Below, in pieces: positions 58,281-64,000 of a DNA stretch of 64,000 bases. Below the pieces are notes generated by a model. It saw nothing but the letters and a program-made list of their open reading frames with translations. It ran no database searches and was not told where the DNA came from. A program made the translations under genes and the position numbers. The stretch's first letter is position 1. Each line of letters starts with the position of its first letter. Source of the DNA: Parapristionchus giblindavisi (lineage: Eukaryota > Nematoda > Chromadorea > Rhabditida > Diplogasteridae); assembly GCA_943737045.1 (NCBI GenBank), contig CALSFV010000337.1, positions 124,001-188,000 on the forward strand. Direction: 5' to 3'.

Positions 58281-60518
58281 TTAGTTAGACCTTTTACAAT
58301 TCACAGTTAGTTTATTAGCTTGCTTGCACGGTTTGAGTATCGTGCCCTCCTCGACGTCTGACGGAATCTCGACTATCCGTGCGCCGCCACTATCGTACGA
58401 TAACTGAACGAGATTGATCTTTGATCTTTGGCCTCATGATCTTTGATCTTTGATCTTTCTTCTCACCCTTGGTTTCACTTGCGGTGTCGGCTTCAATATC
58501 GATTTCTTTAGGTAGAGATCAAAGATCTTCGAGCCGCCGTTCTTCAAAAACTCAATCTGCAATTAATCTTTGATCTTTAAGTTGATCTTTGCTCTTTGAT
58601 CTCACCTGTTTGGCGGCAATATTTACTACATCTGGCGGCATCTCCATAGTGTCCCTTGATGACGCACCAGTTGCGTCCACTTCGATTGAAAGAACAACCT
58701 GTGAATATTGATTGATTAGTCAATATCGATTGATTCCTTAATCGATAAAATCAATCGATAACACCCACCATACTCCTCTCCTTCAAGGCTTTCTGTATGA
58801 GAAACACACACATCGACTTGGTGTAGACCTCTTTGCCGTCTACGGCCCTGAAATCAGGTAGATCATAATCAATCAATAAAATCTAAATGAATAATCAATA
58901 CTTGATGACATCCCGCGGTCTCAGATGGATGCTGCCTATCGATCCGGGCACGGTAGATGCGATCTGAAGTATCGAATTTTCACAGATCAATATAGGCCCA
59001 ATCCTACCGTAATCCGCTCTCGTGAATCATATTTCAGTCTGATGCCCAGAGGAATCATGTCGTCAATGTCTGGGTATGACGGTCGATGAATCATCACCTG
59101 AAGATAGCAAATCTGACCTGATTGAACTACAGTAATCACAGATCAGACCACCGAAGTAAACTACCGTAACGTACCGTATACTGTAGGACTGGTCGTCCCG
59201 TGAATATGGTCTTTAGTTTGCTCGTATCCTTGATGCTGAGCGCCACTTTGATCTTCTCAAGCGTCGTGCACTCCAGTTTGCACCACGAGAACGCCGCACG
59301 ATCCACCGATAATCGTATCGTGATCGTAGTCTTGAAACGAAAGTTCGATTACGGTAGTCTATACAGCGTTTCTCTAACAACTGGAGAGCGCTCATTGAAA
59401 ATTTGGAAAAATGCCAAGTAAAGTATAGTATGGTGCAGCATGGTGTACTCTCATCGTCTGTGCTCTCTCACTTTTGCGTACTCTCTCTGCTTTCTCTACC
59501 TTTTTTCCTCTGTCACATCGTTCTCGAAACGCTATGCTCTATGTGCTGCAATATAAAAAATATATACAGTGAGCTCCTTCACTAACTCCCCCCCCCTCGC
59601 CTCTACTTGTTGTCACAATTTTTCAATACAAGATAAATAAATGAATAATACCGATTTGTGCTTGGGATCATTCACCGAAGGTTCGGACGAGTACGGTATG
59701 ACTGACGATTGGGATGGTATCAGGAAGTCATTGATATGGATCGGAAGTCCATTCACGGTTAGTAATCGATCGCCAACGAATAACTGATATCGATTATCGA
59801 TTATTTTGTACGAGGATGACTGATAGATGCCGGTATAAACAGTGGGATAAAGATGGATCATTCGACGATTAAGGAACACCGCGAGTTAACTAGGGAATGG
59901 TTTCTGTGTTGGTTGAAATTACGGTTAGTGACCTACATAGCGATAATCAGCATGGTCGACTTAGTAAGAATCAACTGTCAAAAGCAGCAATTGATCGATT
60001 TTTTTAAACAAAACCCGTCGCATATCCGCCGCACGAAAGACAGCCAAAAAGTTGCATTTTTTCCTTTTTTTCAGTTTTTGAACACGAGTTCGATTCCCCC
60101 GATAGCATTTTATGTGTTCAAAACACAATACATATATATTTTTCCTAATATTTGCTGATCAATAAATGGTCATAACTACCGTAACCTTATTGTGCAATGG
60201 GGATGTGTGGTCGATGAGGGTTGCCTGAAGAGATCAAAGATCATAAATCAATAATTTCAATCGATAACTCACTCGATAATCGCATAACCGCACGTTGATT
60301 CCGAGTCGATAGTTCGTATCAGAGCTCAGTCGAATGATTAGTGTGTCCTGAACAGAAAGTACTTGCAAAGTTACGGTAGATTACGGTACCTGCAGATACA
60401 GTGGGTACGGTGGCGGGGCTTTGGAGGGGTCGACGCGAAAGGACAGCGAGTCGGCTCGAGTATATGCGGTGGCGTCATCTTCGATTTCCTCTATCGAATT
60501 GGAGATAGACCCATACAT
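58281..60518 (-). CDS. PDZ-domain protein, nematode SMZ-like family (tentative)
   Basis: Eleven exons (minus): 60390-60518, 60273-60347, 60186-60224, 59652-59783, 59190-59330, 59008-59097, 58902-58963, 58769-58847, 58606-58698, 58467-58556, 58281-58403. They total 1053 nt, 350 residues, phase kept throughout. A first PDZ-like module covers about 50-100 (YRLGINVRL, then LFVGDRLLTVNGLPI). A second covers about 190-260 (DDMIPLGIRLKYDS, GSIGSIHLRPRDVIKAVDGK, YTKSMCVFLIQKAL). PDZ modules bind C-terminal peptides and scaffold membrane or cytoskeletal complexes. The layout recalls nematode proteins such as C. elegans SMZ-1/2 (sperm), from memory only. The gene sits inside the split DDX42 pseudogene. 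Confidence 0.72.
59380..59550. repeat. Foldback-family relic in PDZ gene intron
   Basis: TGGTGCAGCATGGTGTACTC and CTCTCACTTTTGCGTACTCTC resemble the element around 20.1-20.45 kb, interrupting the intron between exons 4 and 5 of the PDZ gene. Confidence 0.5.
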
Positions 60519-60628
60519 GGACGGTGTAAGTAGTGAAATGAAAATGAGAGGAGAATGAGATGAAGGGATAGAATAAATTGATTAGCGGTGAAATTTGAAT
60601 CTTCGATCTTTGATCTCTCGCTATTCAG

Positions 60629-60730
60629 CCCGTGGTCTGGACATTCCGGAGATTCGCACGGTGGTCAACTATGACATCGCCCGAGATATCGACACTCACG
60701 TCCACAGAATCGGTAGAACCGGAAGAGCAG
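60629..60730 (+). pseudogene. DDX42 pseudogene, exon 21 copy
   Basis: 102 nt with the acceptor (ctattcag) and donor (CAG|gtgctt) of the parent exon kept, encoding [18 protein letters not shown] and HRIGRTGRA. It is 5.5 kb from the exon 20 copy, with the foldback element, LINE relic and PDZ gene between them. Confidence 0.92.
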
Positions 60731-60912
60731 GTGCTTGATTTTATTGATTTATCGATTTTTTGGCGTGTACTGTCAGCACATTTGCTCGTTTGTTAAAAGT
60801 GTATAAAGGGCTTGATGTTGTTCATGATGCTTACTGTAATAGTTATTGATTTATTGATTTTTATTGATTTACTGTCAGCACATTTACTCGTGTTTGTGAT
60901 AAAATGTAGATA
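60731..60912. repeat. Short direct repeats around CTGTCAGCACATTT
   Basis: TTACTGTCAGCACATTTACTCG occurs at about 60768 and 60870 in slightly different form, separated by ATTTATTGATTT repeats. Confidence 0.5.
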
Positions 60913-61253
60913 ACTTCACGGCGGCTCAATGATAGTAACTAAGAAGCTCTTGCCGGAGAAAGAAAGTATCGCAAACTGAGTGATGATAAGCACTAAAACA
61001 TCAAGGTTCTCCCAGCGCGAAAGTTGACTACGGTATATCTGGGCGCTCGCTTCTGACTAGACCTATCATCGAGTTTTACGATTCGCGAGACATATCGATA
61101 TGGCTTAGTGGGTAGAGCTTTTGTGTATCTATCCGAACCTCGTAGGTTCGAATCCCGCCCAGTGCAAATCAACTTTGCCGATTTTTCGTAATGCAAGAGG
61201 CTTCAAGCCAAAGTTAAATGTAGGGATCTCTCTTCATTGAACCGCCGTGAACT
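60913..61253. mobile_element. Element with TTCACGGCGGCTCAATGA inverted ends
   Basis: Ends 60915-60932 and 61234-61251 are inverted repeats (one mismatch). The interior carries the tRNA-like segment at 61104-61171. Target duplication not resolved. Confidence 0.7.
61104..61171 (+). other. tRNA-like Pol III box A/box B pair
   Basis: TGGCTTAGTGGGTAGAGC fits box A and GGTTCGAATCC is an exact box B, spaced as in a tRNA. The acceptor stem does not pair, so this is a tRNA-derived sequence and not a functional tRNA. Found inside an element with inverted ends. Confidence 0.6.
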
Positions 61254-61467
61254 TTGTAATTCTTGTCATGGTTGGTATGAGTATTGATTATTTCTTAAGT
61301 GAAGCAAATTAAGAGAGATGGCCGTTAAGACTCGACCACCCCCGGACACGTTGCGCTAGCAATGAGAACTGGGGGTCCATAGTTGGGTGTTAGGAGTGTC
61401 ATCGGCCCTTATTACACAAAACGGCTGAAATTTCCTGGGATCAGTACATTCAAAGTATCTATTAAAA

Positions 61468-61852
61468 TGTTAGGGTGGGATACCCAGCCCTACAGCCTCC
61501 CTATTGATCCTTGATCTTTTGATGTATTTTGTGTTCTTGTGTCTCATTATTATAATTATATTGTATTTGCATTTCATTGTCTAGGATTAGAATTATCATA
61601 TTTAATTTGCATTGTGATTAGTCATTAGTTCATTTCCATAATTGTATATTGATGTCGTGTCTTTCGTTGTATTATTTTTAGTCTGGGACTCATGTCTTTG
61701 TAGAGTTAGGTTGTTTGATTATTGTTCTTGTGTGTATTTGTTTGTATTCTTGTGTGAGAGAGTCTTTGATAAACCATTCTTTTGATCTTTAGTCTTTGGT
61801 CTTTTGTTTCACCTCAAGCGGAGAACTCCGGCGAAAGTATCTTTAACGTACA
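61468..61852 (+). mobile_element. Candidate 5' LTR of the gag element
   Basis: 385 bp starting TGTTAGGG and ending TAACGTACA. It is followed directly by TGGGGGCAGAACC, which has the form of a tRNA primer-binding site. The position, about 1 kb upstream of gag, fits. The partner LTR would lie outside the window, so this is unconfirmed. Confidence 0.45.
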
Positions 61853-61938
61853 TGGGGGCAGAACCGACCCTTGAGTACTGATTCATAAGCGCCAAATTCT
61901 TTTGACAAAGAGAAAGTGGTTATCAGAGTATAGTATTG

Positions 61939-62060
61939 CCGTGGCGGATACGGTATTGCGTTGTATTGAGACCGTGGCGGATACGGTATTGTGGTGTGTT
62001 GAGACCGTGGCGGATACGGTATTGTGGTGTATTGAGACCGTGGCGGATACGGTAGTGTGC
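61939..62060 (+). repeat. 33-bp tandem repeat in LTR-element leader
   Basis: CCGTGGCGGATACGGTATTG starts at 61939, 61972, 62005 and 62038, exactly 33 bp apart. Confidence 0.95.
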
Positions 62061-62069
62061 AACGTGGTC

Positions 62070-62335
62070 ATCGTTTCCTGCTAGTCTAACCAACTAAGCC
62101 GCTAAAGGACGATTGATCTGGTTCCCGTTTGGTTAACGTGGTTGTCGGTCAGTAACGTTGCTTATCATCGTTCCTGCTTCTAGTCTAACCAGCTAAGAAG
62201 ATACAGGACGATTGATTGTGTGTACCCGTTTGGTGAACGTGGTTTGTGACCGTTGTATCGTTACCTGATACTAGCCTAACCAGCTAAGTTGATACAGGAC
62301 GATTGATTGTGTGCCCGTTTGGTGAACGTGGTTTG
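62070..62335 (+). repeat. 91-99 bp tandem repeat in LTR-element leader
   Basis: Three imperfect units begin CTAGTCTAACCAACTAAG (62081), CTAGTCTAACCAGCTAAG (62180) and CTAGCCTAACCAGCTAAG (62271). Each has ACAGGACGATTGAT and CCCGTTTGGTGAACGTGGT later. Confidence 0.92.
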
Positions 62336-62384
62336 AGGTATTGAGACGTGGAGATCCTTGAGGTGTGAAGGTCTCGTGGTATTG

Positions 62385-62617
62385 CACTCACGGCAAATTC
62401 TCTCAGATATAGGTTGTCTAACTGGACAGCCATAGGGAAAGGTTAGCTTACTCCAAACTCTCTCAAAAAAGACACGTTATATAATACTCTCTCGCTCGAG
62501 ATTGTAACGGGGACAGGAGTAAGCTAACTAAGTTGTCTCACATATGAGATAACCTGTCTCTAACTGTCGCATGTTAGATAACCTATGGCTCAAATATGAG
62601 AGAGTTTGCCGTCAGTG
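62385..62617. mobile_element. Foldback MITE with CACTCACGGCAAA ends
   Basis: CACTCACGGCAAATTCTCTC at the left and GAGAGAGTTTGCCGTCAGTG at the right. Second inverted pair TTAGCTTACTCC/GGAGTAAGCTAA inside. Flanking TG may be a 2-bp duplication. Inserted into the leader of the LTR element. Confidence 0.82.
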
Positions 62618-62830
62618 TGTGGTGTTCAGACCTTAAGGTGCTAAGGTGTTGAGGACTTGAGGTGTTAAGACCTTAAGTTGCTAAGGTGTCAAGTTGTCGA
62701 GGTGTGTGATTGTTAACCAAGTGTGGTGTGAAAGGGTGACGTGTCTCAAGTTGTACCATATTGATTGATTCATTGGTGAATTCGTTATTGATTGATCACT
62801 CGCGTTTATTCGTGTTCGTGTTGCCGTGAT

Positions 62831-64000
62831 ATGCATTCGATGTTTAATGACATGATTGATTCTCAGGTTCCATCGCAAGTGCCAGGCCACGATCTGTATG
62901 AGGGAACAAGAAAGGATGGGTCGATGCAGATGAACGAGAGAAGTGAGTATTATGCAAAAGATAATGCATCATTTTTAAAAGAGTGTATGGAGGTGAAGGA
63001 GATGTTGAGGAATATAGCATATGAATTTAATAGGAAAATGGATGCATTAAGGAAAGAGGATGAGGAGCGAATTATATGTTCTCAGCTTCAATCTATATTG
63101 GCAATGGCAGATTTGATTAAATTTGAGACGGAAATGAATCAGAATAGTTCTGTTATTGAGAGTACTGTATTCAAGAATCAAACTATCGATCTTAGCGAGA
63201 ATATGCGGAAAATGGTGGCTGCATTGAGAGAGTTTTTATCTATGTTTCCCGCTTTCGCTAATTTCCATCCTAAGAAAGGTGAAAAGTTTGATATTTTCAA
63301 GAGAGAGTTCACTCTTCGTTTCGAAAATAATGAAGAAAGAATACGCATTTCGATCTTGGAATTTTTTTTGTGTGGATTACCTAGTCAGATCTGGAAAATT
63401 ATGCCATCTACTATAAACAAGAGAAAGAAATATGGAGAGATGATTAGCTGGTTTGAGGATAGAGTGGAAGAGGCATTGACTCTTTATCCTGATGCAGAGT
63501 CTAATGAATGGTGTGTTACTGCAAATGTGAATATTGATGTAACTAAAGATTCATTGCAGTCTCGTTCTGGTGATGATGAGAAGGCTGTCAACGTGGAGAG
63601 AAGGATGATGGATTTGAATGATACTATTGATTATAATAAAGAATATCTGTCTAGAATGAATGGTGGTGCAAATGATGCAAATGTGATGACACATAGACGA
63701 ATGTCTGGTACATATAATGTTCATAATGTGTGTAATGGAAATACTGACTATCTTGCTCGGAACGATAGATCAAATAATAATATTATCGATCAAAGTTTTC
63801 GAAGAGGGAGAGATATGAATTATGGTTTGCATATTGTTATTTGTTCGAATTGTGGTGGAAAAGGTCATGTTGCGGATAGATGTCCTTCTAAGAAATATTA
63901 TGGTCATGGAATGAATCGTAGTCAAGGTTATGGTAAAAAGAGATACGGTAGAACTGAACAAAAAGTCAAACCGTCGAATAGGACTGATGATAATATTTGT
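62831..64000 (+). CDS. LTR-retrotransposon gag-like polyprotein, open to window end
   Basis: An uninterrupted frame of 390 codons from ATG 62831 to the window edge, so its C-terminus is not seen. The N-terminal half is helical and charged. A middle region (residues about 135-210: FPAFANFHPKKGEKFDIFKR, then FFLCGLPSQIWKIMP) has the form of a retroelement capsid (gag). A zinc knuckle CX2CX4HX4C is at 63842-63883 (about residue 338), followed by a basic GYGKKRYGR tail. Protease and polymerase would follow beyond the window. I cannot say gypsy or BEL. No stops, so the copy may be recent. Confidence 0.85.
   Translation, partial: MHSMFNDMIDSQVPSQVPGHDLYEGTRKDGSMQMNERSEYYAKDNASFLKECMEVKEMLRNIAYEFNRKMDALRKEDEERIICSQLQSILAMADLIKFETEMNQNSSVIESTVFKNQTIDLSENMRKMVAALREFLSMFPAFANFHPKKGEKFDIFKREFTLRFENNEERIRISILEFFLCGLPSQIWKIMPSTINKRKKYGEMISWFEDRVEEALTLYPDAESNEWCVTANVNIDVTKDSLQSRSGDDEKAVNVERRMMDLNDTIDYNKEYLSRMNGGANDANVMTHRRMSGTYNVHNVCNGNTDYLARNDRSNNNIIDQSFRRGRDMNYGLHIVICSNCGGKGHVADRCPSKKYYGHGMNRSQGYGKKRYGRTEQKVKPSNRTDDNIC

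Noticed and set aside
61939..62335. CRISPR-like array
   Set aside because: Repeats are contiguous, without unique spacers, and the context is a eukaryotic retroelement leader.

Overview
The window is eukaryotic nuclear DNA. Genes are split into many short GT-AG exons with low-complexity introns. Gene content, compactness, dispersed TACGGTA/TACTGTA motifs and a multi-exon PDZ gene suggest a nematode. A diplogastrid is my best guess, but that rests on general impression only. I assembled four complete genes by joining exons in phase: DDX42-type RNA helicase (9762-21938, minus, 25 exons, 810 codons), ULK/UNC-51/ATG1 autophagy kinase (22844-37228, plus, 25 exons, 873 codons), SNAPC1/SNAP43-like snRNA transcription factor (41703-51335, plus, 17 exons, 466 codons) and a PDZ-domain protein (58281-60518, minus, 11 exons, 350 codons). 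All four stay in frame throughout. The SNAPC1 gene has one non-canonical acceptor.

Layout. 1-0.65 kb: the last two exons of an unknown gene. 1.2-5 kb: an inverted, decayed copy of ULK 3' exons and downstream DNA, plus a 176-bp tandem array. 5.4-8.4 kb: exon-like blocks of unidentified genes between two GCGC-rich repeats. 8.7-11.3 kb: two ~1 kb palindromic elements, at the 3' end and in the last introns of DDX42. 9.8-21.9 kb: DDX42, with a mariner copy in one intron. 21.9-22.8 kb: a shared divergent promoter region. 22.8-37.2 kb: ULK, with a 5'-truncated LINE in an intron. 38.3-39.9 kb: a second ULK-derived fragment. 41.7-51.3 kb: SNAPC1, crowded with MITEs and a 24-bp satellite. 53.2-55.1 kb and 60.6-60.7 kb: a DDX42 pseudogene, broken by a 5.5-kb block holding a foldback element, a LINE relic and the PDZ gene. 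61.4-64 kb: the 5' end of an LTR retrotransposon with a gag frame open to the window edge.

The strongest unexpected signal is a set of five short non-autonomous element families, about 25 copies. All end in CATA(C/G)(A/G)T, and 19 copies are flanked by 8-bp target-site duplications matching at 7 or 8 of 8 positions. Several are nested inside one another. This looks like one transposase system, hAT-like or P-like, diversified into many MITE families. A separate TTAA-flanked family (5 copies) and a canonical CAGGG-ended hAT MITE are also present. ULK acts in autophagy, DDX42 in splicing and SNAPC1 in snRNA-promoter transcription. They share no pathway; ULK and DDX42 share only a promoter interval.
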